A stretch of 23,361 nt of DNA from IMG/VR virus record IMGVR_UViG_3300043427_004180, positions 1 to 23,361 of that record, one strand, 5' to 3'. Source of the DNA: a virus. Of this stretch, positions 1-6,041 are shown one piece after another. A model generated the notes under the pieces. That model saw nothing but the letters and a program-made list of their open reading frames with translations, was not told the origin of the DNA and searched no databases. Position 1 is the first letter of the stretch. Every line of letters begins with the position of its first letter. A program made the position numbers and the translations under genes.

Positions 1-1
1 G

Positions 2-115
2 TTCGTCGGCACGAAGCCCGCAAACCTCGCTGCCTCCAAGGTGGCAGTCCTCAGCCTCGCCGCGTTTGGCACCACCAACGCCGACGTGGTGGCCGCTTAC
101 GCAGTGCAGTCATGA
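2..115 (+). CDS. C-terminal end of a phage tail-type protein (partial)
   Basis: An open frame enters from the left edge and encodes 37 residues, ending ...VVAAYAVQS before a TGA at 113-115. The visible part is Ala/Val-rich and too short to assign a domain. The stop overlaps the next start codon (ATGA at 112-115), the tight coupling seen throughout this cassette, and the following genes look like tail-fibre genes. It is therefore most likely the end of another tail or baseplate protein. That role is inference from position only. Confidence 0.6.
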   Translation, partial: FVGTKPANLAASKVAVLSLAAFGTTNADVVAAYAVQS

Positions 116-849
116 TGATCCGAGTCACCGAGGCCGGCACGAGCTGGCCCTATTCCCTCAGCCAGCTCCGGGCCGACGAGCCGACCAAGAGCTTCAGCAG
201 CAGCCCTAGCTCTGTAGAGCTTGCGGTGTTCGGCGTCTATCGGATCCAGCCCCAGGCGCAGCCCGCCTACGACCCGGCGACGCATCGGGTGGTGGAGGTG
301 CAGCCGGTGATTGCCGATGGCAACTGGCAGCAAGCCTGGGAGCTGCAGGAGCTGACAGACGCTGAGAAAGAGGCCTACTACCGGGCGACGCACCCGCCAC
401 GGTGGCAGTCATTCGGTGGCGCCGTGTGGGCGATGGTTCCGGTGAACGAACTCCTTGCTACCGCTCTGCAACACGCCCCCGCGCTGGCGATGGCGTTGCC
501 GGTGGGCTTGGGCCAGGCCGCGCAGGGAGATCAGCGCACGTTCGTCGGCGCCTGGCAGGCGGCTCGCAGCGCCGGACTGGTGGCCGATGAGCTAGTGCAG
601 GATCTGCAGGCGCTGGCCGTGGCCCATGACCTGCCGGCTGAGTTCGTGGCCGCCCTCGGTGCGGTGGGGAATCCTGAGTGGGAATGGCCCGACAATCCCG
701 CACGGTTTGATGAGTGGACCGCACCGGATGGGTCGGTATGGCGGTGGGATCAGCCGCGTGATGAGCAGGGCCAGTACCTGCCCGACGATCCGGCGACACC
801 CGAGAGCGAGTCGGCACTGCGGTGGATTGCAGTTGGAGGAGAGGCGTGA
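112..849 (+). CDS. Tail-fibre-associated phage protein (245 aa)
   Basis: A 245-residue protein beginning at the first of two tandem ATG codons. The N-terminal half (about 1-85) has the pattern I associate with small phage tail/baseplate accessory proteins: a Tyr-Ser-Leu followed by residues of the kind LRADEPTKSF, then VFGVYRIQPQAQP, then HRVVEVQP and a Trp-rich stretch. The centre (about 105-180) is Ala-rich and probably helical. The C-terminus is Trp/Asp-rich (WEWPDNPARFDEW). No signal peptide or membrane segment is visible. It overlaps the preceding stop by 4 nt and the following GTG start by 4 nt, so it is translated as part of a tail cassette. A chaperone or connector role in fibre assembly is inferred and not shown by a catalytic motif. 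Confidence 0.75.
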   Translation: MMIRVTEAGTSWPYSLSQLRADEPTKSFSSSPSSVELAVFGVYRIQPQAQPAYDPATHRVVEVQPVIADGNWQQAWELQELTDAEKEAYYRATHPPRWQSFGGAVWAMVPVNELLATALQHAPALAMALPVGLGQAAQGDQRTFVGAWQAARSAGLVADELVQDLQALAVAHDLPAEFVAALGAVGNPEWEWPDNPARFDEWTAPDGSVWRWDQPRDEQGQYLPDDPATPESESALRWIAVGGEA

Positions 850-1625
850 GCGTCTTCGGGTTCTCGGATCTGGCTTTTATAGCTGTCGCTGCGGGCTACA
901 CGCCAACCGATACCGACGCCGCTGCATACATCACTGCGGTTGAAACAGCAGACGGCCAAGCATTGGAACCTGGCGTGCGTCGGGCGATTGATGAGTTCGT
1001 CATCGGCTGCAAAACTGACGGCATCTGGAATGCCATCAAGGCATCGTGCATCCTGGCTGGTGCGCGCACCCGACTTGGTGCGCTGACTCCGCTAGTAGGC
1101 ACTGCTCCGACCAGTTTTAACTTCGTAGACGGCGACTACAACAGGAAGACGGGGCTGGTGGGGAATGGGAGTACCAAATACTTAGACAGCAATCGCGCCA
1201 GCAATGCCGAAGCTCAAAACAATATTCACTTGCTTGTGTATGCGCACACAATTCCTACTACCGGTGCGGCCTTGATTGGAGTAGGAAACGTTGACTCCAA
1301 TAGCTGCCACTTAGCTTCCACGCTAGTGCGGAACAGAGGCTCTGGAAGCACAGCAATCACTGCCATGACTGGATGTATAGGAACATCCAGATCGTCGTCT
1401 ACTGGGTTTAACATACGCAACAACAATTCAAGCACTGTTGTAACACGAGCATCATCTGCTGCAGATTCGCAGAACCACTTTGTTTTCAGCCGTAATTCCC
1501 TTGGGCCAAATCAAACATCTAACGCCCGCCTCGCCTTCTACTCCATCGGTGAATCCCTAGACCTCGCCCTGTTGGATGCCCGCGTCACCACGCTGATGAA
1601 CGACTTCGCAGCGGCGATCCCATGA
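846..1625 (+). CDS. Probable tail fibre / receptor-binding protein (259 aa)
   Basis: Starts at GTG 846, which overlaps the previous TGA (GTGA) and follows a strong GGAGGAGA ribosome-binding site at 836-843. The N-terminus has a helical phage pattern (YTPTDTDAAAYITAVETADG, then IDEFVIGCKTDGIW). Next comes a Gly/Ser/Asn/Thr-rich beta-type region (about 90-240) with VGNGSTKYLDSNR, typical of lectin- or LamG-like fibre ends that contact the host surface. The C-terminus returns to a helical segment (LDLALLDARVTTLMNDFAAAI). The central 1100-1560 stretch is visibly more AT-rich than its neighbours, fitting exchange of a host-range module. Role is inferred from composition, family resemblance and position. 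Confidence 0.7.
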   Translation: MSVFGFSDLAFIAVAAGYTPTDTDAAAYITAVETADGQALEPGVRRAIDEFVIGCKTDGIWNAIKASCILAGARTRLGALTPLVGTAPTSFNFVDGDYNRKTGLVGNGSTKYLDSNRASNAEAQNNIHLLVYAHTIPTTGAALIGVGNVDSNSCHLASTLVRNRGSGSTAITAMTGCIGTSRSSSTGFNIRNNNSSTVVTRASSAADSQNHFVFSRNSLGPNQTSNARLAFYSIGESLDLALLDARVTTLMNDFAAAIP

Positions 1626-1915
1626 ACCTCCTGGATCTCGCCATCGCCTTCGCCATGCTCGGCATCACCGAGGCCGTCGTGAAGCCCTTGGCAAAGCGCT
1701 GGGTCCAGCGCCGCATCCTCCGCGCCGCCCCGGCGATCCTCCGCGCCATCGACGCCCGCCTGCCCGAGCTGCTGGCCCTGCCGACCGGCGAAGCGCTGGA
1801 GGCCCAGGTGCGCAGCATCGCCGAGCAGGTGACCGGCGAGTCCTGGGCGACGGATGACCTGGGGCCGTTGTTTGAGCTGTTTGATCTGCGCGAAGCAGTG
1901 AGGCGGCAGGGGTAG
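1622..1915 (+). CDS. Small protein with N-terminal membrane segment (97 aa)
   Basis: Starts at ATG 1622, overlapping the preceding stop (ATGA), and ends the tail cassette 15 nt before a convergent minus-strand gene. Residues 2-20 (LLDLAIAFAMLGITEAVV) form one plausible membrane or amphipathic segment. A basic stretch (KPLAKRWVQRRILR) follows, then a long charged helix and a C-terminus ending RRQG. One membrane segment plus a cationic helix next to tail genes could suit a holin- or spanin-like role, but nothing in the sequence establishes it. I do not recognise the family. Confidence 0.65.
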   Translation: MNLLDLAIAFAMLGITEAVVKPLAKRWVQRRILRAAPAILRAIDARLPELLALPTGEALEAQVRSIAEQVTGESWATDDLGPLFELFDLREAVRRQG

Positions 1916-1930
1916 GAATTCGCCGGGCGG

Positions 1931-2401
1931 CTACGCGACGAGTTGTATGTGGCGAGCCGTGGGATCGCTTCTTTTTTCTCGATAACTGGCGCACCAACGC
2001 GCAAACTCAATGCCCTCGTCCTGCGGGTCTGGATGCCCCAAGCTGCAACGGTCGCTGGTCCATTGAATGCAGTGCTCGCAAGTTGGCGACTCCGCCTCCA
2101 TGTCGGGCAACTCTTTGGCGCCCTCAGTGTCAAGCTCTTGCATCAATTGCTGACGTATTGCCGCCATCGAGCGTTCCAGAGCCTGAAACTTGTCCAGCAA
2201 ACGAGACGCCCTGGCCGAGGCCGCGGCATCAATTCGAGCCGTGATCTCGTCGTAACGCAGCTCGTAACTAGTGAACCGCGCACCGCAGGCCGCGCAGGCG
2301 CAACGGCGCCTGACGCGACCTGGTAAGCGGCGGGATTCCAGTACCCGGCGGCCAGTCGCGCCACATTCGGGGCAGGTGATGCCGTCCAAGCAGGCGGTCA
2401 T
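1931..2401 (-). CDS. Zinc-ribbon protein with NrdR-like N-terminus (156 aa)
   Basis: The first 48 residues match the zinc-ribbon pattern of the ribonucleotide-reductase repressor NrdR: C10-PE-C13, a VLESRRL strand, RVRRRC, then C36-AA-C39 and RFTSYE. The NrdR ATP-cone is absent. Residues 55-92 form an Ala/Gln/Arg-rich coiled coil. A second Cys cluster follows (C108, C111, C119, C137, with FARWCASY), a pattern I know from small cyanobacterial and phage proteins and presumably metal-binding. The start ATG (2401) overlaps the stop of the upstream gene (ATGA), so the three minus-strand genes are coupled. A DNA-binding or regulatory role is likely; the target is unknown. Confidence 0.75.
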   Translation of the reverse strand: MTACLDGITCPECGATGRRVLESRRLPGRVRRRCACAACGARFTSYELRYDEITARIDAAASARASRLLDKFQALERSMAAIRQQLMQELDTEGAKELPDMEAESPTCEHCIQWTSDRCSLGHPDPQDEGIEFARWCASYREKRSDPTARHIQLVA

Positions 2402-2571
2402 CGCTGCTGTCCATGCTGCCGCCGTTGACCCGCCAGTTCAAGCAGGTGGCGACCCCAGCCCAGGTGCGTCATCTGAGCGTGCGTGCCTGGCGGGGTCGGG
2501 TAGCTCTCGGCCCACCATTCCCGGAACAGCGCCGCCATTTCTGTGTCGGTGATCGGAGACGGTGTCTTCAT
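2398..2571 (-). CDS. Small hypothetical protein (57 aa)
   Basis: The ATG at 2571 gives a 57-residue protein with a compact composition (TEMAALFREWWAESYP, THLGWGRHLLELAGQ). It looks like a small helical phage protein. Its TGA overlaps the ATG of the next gene (ATGA), good evidence that it is translated. The frame stays open upstream to 2736, but that part has no credible protein character, so the internal Met is preferred. Its 5' part lies inside the 3' half of the Cys-rich frame at 2438-2719. Function unknown. Confidence 0.65.
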   Translation of the reverse strand: MKTPSPITDTEMAALFREWWAESYPTPPGTHAQMTHLGWGRHLLELAGQRRQHGQQR

Positions 2572-2719
2572 CTGCAACTGGCATGAAATAGTGGCAATCG
2601 AAGCCAAGCGGCGTGCTCGGGCAGATCCGCGATCGACGATCGTCCCCTTGGCCCACAAACCGCTTGCAGTGCATGCGGAGCGGACATTGGTCCTGGACGC
2701 AGCGCGAATAGTCGCCCAT
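2438..2719 (-). CDS. Cys-rich small protein, possibly extended by frame loss (93 aa as read)
   Basis: Residues 1-46 are convincing: C7, C12, C18, C33 and C42 in a pattern like RCVQDQCPLRMHCKRF followed by PLGFDCHYF. This is typical of small metal-binding cyanophage/cyanobacterial proteins. After about residue 50 the frame becomes Arg/His/Asp-rich and lies antiphase to the 57-residue gene at 2398-2571. I would expect the true protein to end near residue 50, at the ATGA where the downstream gene starts, but that stop is in the third frame. So either the overlap is genuine or a one-base indel has removed the stop. The start at 2719 was chosen because residues upstream are the shadow of the plus-strand gene at 2861. 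Confidence 0.55.
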   Translation of the reverse strand: MGDYSRCVQDQCPLRMHCKRFVGQGDDRRSRICPSTPLGFDCHYFMPVADEDTVSDHRHRNGGAVPGMVGRELPDPARHARSDDAPGLGSPPA

Positions 2720-2790
2720 GCCAGGACCGTGAACACGCCCGATCAGTCTGCCATAAGCCTGGCGTTTCGCAAGACATGGCGCGCGGAAGG

Positions 2791-2855
2791 CGGCGACCTG
2801 GGCAGGTTGATGACCCTCGGACGGCGATTTGGGTAGATTGATGACCCCCGCACGG
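2791..2855. repeat. 31-bp imperfect tandem duplication in a divergent spacer
   Basis: Two 34-nt copies, 2791-2824 and 2822-2855, are offset by 31 bp and match at 28 of 34 positions. Both contain TTGATGACCC followed by CG and ACGG. They fill the spacer between the minus-strand start at 2719 and the plus-strand start at 2861. The second copy ends just before the CGGAGG ribosome-binding site at 2853-2858. A doubled operator is a reasonable reading; a neutral duplication is the alternative. Confidence 0.6.
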
Positions 2856-2860
2856 AGGCC

Positions 2861-3139
2861 ATGGAGGGCAACGCGCTGATTCCACCTGGGAGCACCCCAG
2901 AGCATGAGATCAACCGAACGCGCTTCCTTGAATACCTGTACAGGCTCGACGGGCGGGACGATCCGAGCCATCCCAACCATGCGCTGTACTCCGGCTTGAT
3001 GCAGGAATATCGCTACGTGATTGGCCAGCAGGTCATCGACGACATCGTGACCCGTTGGTCCGAAATCGGGCCCGAACTAGAGAAACACAGAGAAGCTATG
3101 CAAGCCTCCCTCAAGCTGCCGTGTTCGCCGAGCATCTGA
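2861..3139 (+). CDS. Hypothetical phage protein (92 aa)
   Basis: The ATG at 2861 follows a CGGAGG ribosome-binding site. The 92-residue product contains the stretch TRFLEYLYRLDGRDDPSHP followed by HALYSGLMQEYR, a pattern I recall from short cyanobacterial and phage proteins of unknown function. It is soluble, mixed alpha-helical and charged, with no Cys and no membrane segment. The last residues (LPCSPSI) overlap the GTG start of the next gene by 19 nt. It is the first gene of a short plus-strand pair preceding the integration region. Confidence 0.7.
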   Translation: MEGNALIPPGSTPEHEINRTRFLEYLYRLDGRDDPSHPNHALYSGLMQEYRYVIGQQVIDDIVTRWSEIGPELEKHREAMQASLKLPCSPSI

Positions 3140-3444
3140 CCTCCGTCGCCAGCTCCCCGCAGCGACAAATCAGCGCGATCCTTGCCAGCCGCGACTTCCT
3201 TCTGCGATTGACGCGCCCCAAGGAAACCCCCCGGGTCGCCTCGGCTGTGCGCCGAGAGGCCTTGGCCCTGCTGCGGCATTTCCCACCTGCAGAACGGCTG
3301 CGTCCGGTTCTTGAGCAACAGCTGCCCTCGCAGAGCTGCCAGCCGCCCTCGCCGCCAGCCGCAGAACTCGGGATCCACTGGCCCGCTGACGCGCAGCGTG
3401 GCCTTAACGGGTCGAAACAGAATGAAACACAAGACCAGAAATAG
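3121..3444 (+). CDS. BPSL0761-like small protein (107 aa)
   Basis: Residues about 10-60 resemble the BPSL0761 type: a short helical domain with LASRDFLLRLT, then KETPRVASAVRREALALLRHFP. That 'pre-helix, R-R-EA..LLRHFP' ending is characteristic. The role of this family is unknown. The remaining 45 residues are Gln/Pro/Ser-rich and low in structure. The start is uncertain: GTG 3121 is preferred, but the frame is open from TTG 3055. It overlaps the preceding gene by 19 nt. The minus strand also has open frames here with hydrophobic runs; the BPSL0761-like match favours the plus strand. Confidence 0.6.
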   Translation: MFAEHLTSVASSPQRQISAILASRDFLLRLTRPKETPRVASAVRREALALLRHFPPAERLRPVLEQQLPSQSCQPPSPPAAELGIHWPADAQRGLNGSKQNETQDQK

Positions 3445-3683
3445 GCAAGCAACCAGGCAAGCACCGCTGAAAACACTGTCCATGACTGGAGCGCAACCTG
3501 CCTGCACAGCAGTGCCTCGACCCTGCAAAGGCTGCGGGTGTCTCAGGGGCAGATCGCTGTTGTGCCAAGGGCTTTAAGGCACTAAAGGCGTCCGCGGAGA
3601 GCCGGGCGGGGGTCGGAAATTAGGCACGAAATCAGGCAAGCAGAGCCCGCTTGGACCACGATTAGGCAAGCCGTTAGGCAAGC
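3442..3683 (+). repeat. Three pairs of 9-bp repeats upstream of the integrase (putative arm-type sites)
   Basis: The motif [T/C]AGGCAAGC occurs as pairs with starts exactly 12 bp apart: 3442-3450 with 3454-3462; 3621-3629 (TAGGCACGA, degenerate) with 3633-3641; and 3663-3671 with 3675-3683. The last copy ends one base before the integrase ATG at 3685. Short direct repeats with regular phasing beside a tyrosine integrase gene are what arm-type integrase (or Xis) sites look like. Occupancy here would also repress the integrase gene. A related TAGGCAATT lies at 5231-5239. The att core is not identified. Confidence 0.65.
3482..3577 (+). CDS. Possible Cys-rich micropeptide (31 aa)
   Basis: The ATG at 3482 opens a 31-codon frame containing VPRPCKGCGCLRGRSLLC, with cysteines at 8, 15, 18, 20 and 28. 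CxxC plus a later Cys suggests a miniature zinc knuckle. It lies between two sets of integrase-type repeats and is followed by a short GTGCC/GGCAC hairpin at its stop. It is short enough to be chance; no ribosome-binding site or coupling supports it. The 3445-3684 spacer otherwise holds only the repeats. Confidence 0.25.
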   Translation: MTGAQPACTAVPRPCKGCGCLRGRSLLCQGL

Positions 3684-3684
3684 C

Positions 3685-4815
3685 ATGCCTGCTCCCAACT
3701 CCTGGATCAAGCGTCAGAACACAGCACTGCGCCTGCGGGGCTGTGCGGTCTCACTGGACCTAGCTGGATCGAGGATCCGCCTGCGCGCGACCCTGCCGCC
3801 CAAACCATCGGACCCGATCGGCGCATCCGCGAGGCAGCAACGCATCAGCACGGGGCTGCTGTATCCGGAACAGGGAGAAGAAGCGATCGAGCTGGCGGAG
3901 GTCCTCAGCAAGGCCCTGGAACGGCATCGAATCGGCGCCGAAGCATTCGACTGGGCCCCCTGGCTGCGGCTCTCTGCCGCCAAGGAGCCATCGGTCTCGA
4001 CAGTGGCGGAGATCAGCGGACCGGCGGCAATCGAGCAGGCGCGGGAGTGGTGGTTTCGCCACGGAAAACACCGGTACGCCGCTGAGTCGACCTGGCAGAG
4101 CAGCTACGAGCGTCCGCTGCGTCCTCTGCGCGGTATCGCTCGCCTCGAGATGAGCCACCTGCATGCCCTCGTCGAGACCACAAAGGCCAAGACCCGTTAC
4201 CGGCGCGTCCTGACCACAGCGTGCGCCACCGTGGCGAGGGCGCTGCATTGGCCGGAGGATGCCATCGATGAGCTGCTCGCCAAGGGCAAGGGGTACGCGA
4301 TCTCCAGCGTCAAGGCCCGTGAAATCCCACCGGACGGCGTGATCGAGGCCGGGATCGACCGGCTGCCGTCCCATTGGCAGTGGGCCGTCGCCATGGTGGC
4401 GACCTACGGCTGCCGCCCCCATGAAGCCCTGAAATACGCCACGGTCCTGCCATCGGGACTGGCAAGTGTTCAGAACGGCAAGACCGGCGCGCGGCAGTCC
4501 CTGGCCCTGCCGGCGCAGTGGATCGAGAGATGGGACCTGCATCAGCAGCGCAGGCCAAACATTGACTTGAATCGCAACAATCAGCAGGTCGGCGGTCTGA
4601 TGAGCCAGATGCTGCTTCGTCGGAAGGCCGGATTCCGCGCTTACGACCTGCGGCACGCCTGGGCGGTGAGGGCGATCCACGACCCGAGGATCTCGCCGTC
4701 CCTGGCCGCAAAATCCATGGGGCACAGCCTGACGATGCACTCCATGGTGTATCAGCGCTGGTTTGATGGCAGCGAGCTGGAGGGCGTGCAGGCGCTGCTC
4801 AGTGCAACGTCCTGA
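3685..4815 (+). CDS. int: Tyrosine recombinase / phage integrase (376 aa)
   Basis: Site-specific recombinase that would integrate and excise the element. Catalytic residues can be placed in the C-terminal half: R244 in YGCRPHEAL, K266 in QNGKTGAR, the box Y320-DLR323-H324 in AYDLRHAWAVR (Tyr where many families have His), H347 in KSMGHS, and nucleophile Y356 in MVYQRW. The central region (about 105-215) is the expected SAM-like core-binding domain. The N-terminal 60 residues, with RLRATLP and ISTGL, match an arm-binding beta-sheet. Length is normal for the family and the gene looks intact. The Tyr-for-His form is, as I recall, usual in cyanobacterial integrases. Six 9-bp repeats precede the ATG, and a winged-helix gene overlaps its 3' end by 17 nt in convergent orientation. 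Confidence 0.93.
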   Translation: MPAPNSWIKRQNTALRLRGCAVSLDLAGSRIRLRATLPPKPSDPIGASARQQRISTGLLYPEQGEEAIELAEVLSKALERHRIGAEAFDWAPWLRLSAAKEPSVSTVAEISGPAAIEQAREWWFRHGKHRYAAESTWQSSYERPLRPLRGIARLEMSHLHALVETTKAKTRYRRVLTTACATVARALHWPEDAIDELLAKGKGYAISSVKAREIPPDGVIEAGIDRLPSHWQWAVAMVATYGCRPHEALKYATVLPSGLASVQNGKTGARQSLALPAQWIERWDLHQQRRPNIDLNRNNQQVGGLMSQMLLRRKAGFRAYDLRHAWAVRAIHDPRISPSLAAKSMGHSLTMHSMVYQRWFDGSELEGVQALLSATS

Positions 4816-5083
4816 GGTAGCGCTCGACGTTGACGAGATACGTGGACCGCTTGCCGCTGGGGCCGGGTATCCGGCGGTAAGCGATCTCCGGGAAGCGATT
4901 GGCCAGAATCCGCCGCCGCAGCGAGCGAGGCGAGCAATGGAGCAGGGGTGCCGCCTTGTCGAGCGGAAGCCACGGGCTGGCCTTCTCTGGTGGCTGCGCC
5001 TGAGCCGTCAGAAGCTGTAACTGCGCCGATAGCCGCGTGATCTGGGCCGTCAGTTCGGCGATCTCAGGCGAAGCGGCAGGCAT
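4799..5083 (-). CDS. Excisionase-like winged-helix protein (94 aa)
   Basis: Residues 8-30 are a short coiled coil (EIAELTAQITRLSAQLQLLT). Residues 37-94 form a DNA-binding winged helix: WLPLDKAAPLLHCSPRSLRR is the helix-turn-helix, followed by a wing with YRRIPGPSGKR and a terminal VERYLRTLH. Small HTH proteins adjacent to a tyrosine integrase usually act as excisionase (recombination directionality factor) or as its repressor. The frame is open back to 5227, but the Met at 5083 is the natural start because the upstream part lacks protein character. It is convergent with the integrase (17-nt overlap) and divergent from the HNH gene across a 222-bp spacer. Confidence 0.65.
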   Translation of the reverse strand: MPAASPEIAELTAQITRLSAQLQLLTAQAQPPEKASPWLPLDKAAPLLHCSPRSLRRRILANRFPEIAYRRIPGPSGKRSTYLVNVERYLRTLH

Positions 5084-5305
5084 GGCCGAACAGGAGCTGC
5101 AGGGCAGTGTACGCCCTCTCTTGCGGACTGCAAGCCTTGCTAGCGTTGCCAGGCCGGAAGCGGCCTCGACCCGAGCCCTGAACACCTTGAACGGCCGGGG
5201 TACAGAGGGGTCGCAACCGGCATCCAATGCTAGGCAATTTCGGCGCTGCTGAGATTCGCGCGCCGTCGTGGCGAACCTAGGGTTACCGCAGTCTCACCAG
5301 CTGGG

Positions 5306-5893
5306 ATGACGCCAGAACACTGGAATGATTATGTGTTCAGCCTCATCGATTTATCCCCTCGAGCCGCTCGAAGGAGGTTTCAGCAGTCCATCAAAAGCGC
5401 TTGGGGCTCATGCGCGTATTGCGGTCGTTCGCGCGATCAGAGGGGAGAACTCATTCCCCTGACGCTCGATCACGTCAAACCGCGCCACTATGGCGGCAGT
5501 TCTTTGCGCTCGAATCTTGTGCCGGCGTGCCGAGAGTGCAACGAGAACAAAGGCAGCGCCAGGGATTGGAGAACTTGGTACTCTCAGCAGCAGTTCTACT
5601 GCGCCCTTCGCGCAGCCAGAATCGAAGCCTGGCTGCAGCCCGCTTGGGGCCGGTGGGGTGCTCATGAATCAGACTGCTGCGAATCCCATGGACAACGAGC
5701 TCTCGGAGGAGCAACAGTACATGTTGCGGAAAGTCCGCCTAGAGGCGGAATCTATGACTCGGAAAGAATTGATCGAGGCGTTGTGCGATTCCTGGGAGGC
5801 GCGGTATCAGCAGCGGCAGATCTTTGCGTCCATGGGGCGCCAATTCGGGCTGACCTTCACGGTGAGGGAGGAATATCCATGGCAGCGGCCTGA
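5306..5893 (+). CDS. HNH endonuclease with over-long C-terminus (195 aa as read)
   Basis: A clear HNH nuclease: first zinc pair C36-AY-C39, catalytic D55-H56 in TLDHVKPRHYGG, N70 in SNLVPAC, second pair C75-RE-C78, then NENKGS. Phage HNH proteins cut DNA for packaging or behave as homing enzymes. Residues 1-113 look native (helical N-terminus, ending RIEAWLQPAW). The frame then runs 230 nt out of phase into the next gene, giving Cys/Gly/His-rich sequence with no resemblance to a domain. The downstream ATGA (5664-5667) would give a normal stop if one base were gained in the GGGG runs at 5645-5658. A sequencing or evolutionary one-base loss is therefore plausible. Confidence 0.8.
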   Translation: MTPEHWNDYVFSLIDLSPRAARRRFQQSIKSAWGSCAYCGRSRDQRGELIPLTLDHVKPRHYGGSSLRSNLVPACRECNENKGSARDWRTWYSQQQFYCALRAARIEAWLQPAWGRWGAHESDCCESHGQRALGGATVHVAESPPRGGIYDSERIDRGVVRFLGGAVSAAADLCVHGAPIRADLHGEGGISMAAA

Positions 5894-6038
5894 AACCGAA
5901 GAGGAGTTCAAGGAGCACCTGGGGTACGTGCCAACCGAAAACGAAGCCGAGGCTTACCTGAAACAGCTGTGGGAAAATGCGAGAATGGACATAGACATGG
6001 ACGAAATCGTCCTCACGCCGGATGAAGAATCCGGATAG
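5664..6038 (+). CDS. Acidic hypothetical phage protein (124 aa)
   Basis: The ATG at 5664 gives a 124-residue Glu/Met-rich helical protein: LSEEQQYMLRKVRLEAE, RKELIEALCDSWEARYQ, a middle YPWQRPETEEEFKEHLGYVP, and a strongly acidic tail (MDIDMDEIVLTPDEE). It has no membrane segment or Cys pair. It lies 3 nt before the transglycosylase gene and overlaps the HNH reading frame. Placement between a nuclease and a virion-type enzyme fits a structural or accessory role, but I do not recognise the family. The frame is open to 5490; the internal ATG is chosen because protein-like sequence begins there. Confidence 0.7.
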   Translation: MNQTAANPMDNELSEEQQYMLRKVRLEAESMTRKELIEALCDSWEARYQQRQIFASMGRQFGLTFTVREEYPWQRPETEEEFKEHLGYVPTENEAEAYLKQLWENARMDIDMDEIVLTPDEESG

Positions 6039-6041
6039 GTA

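Noticed and set aside
846-1625. Diversity-generating retroelement target in the fibre gene
   Set aside because: No reverse transcriptase, no template repeat and no matching variable repeat are visible in the window.
3013-3528. Minus-strand frames with hydrophobic runs opposite the BPSL0761-like gene
   Set aside because: The hydrophobic runs come from the GCTTGCCT repeats read on the reverse strand, and the plus strand encodes a recognisable domain.
5255-5275. TTCGC...GCGAA inverted repeat as the att core
   Set aside because: Short and imperfectly placed relative to the integrase repeats; without an integrated copy for comparison it cannot be supported.
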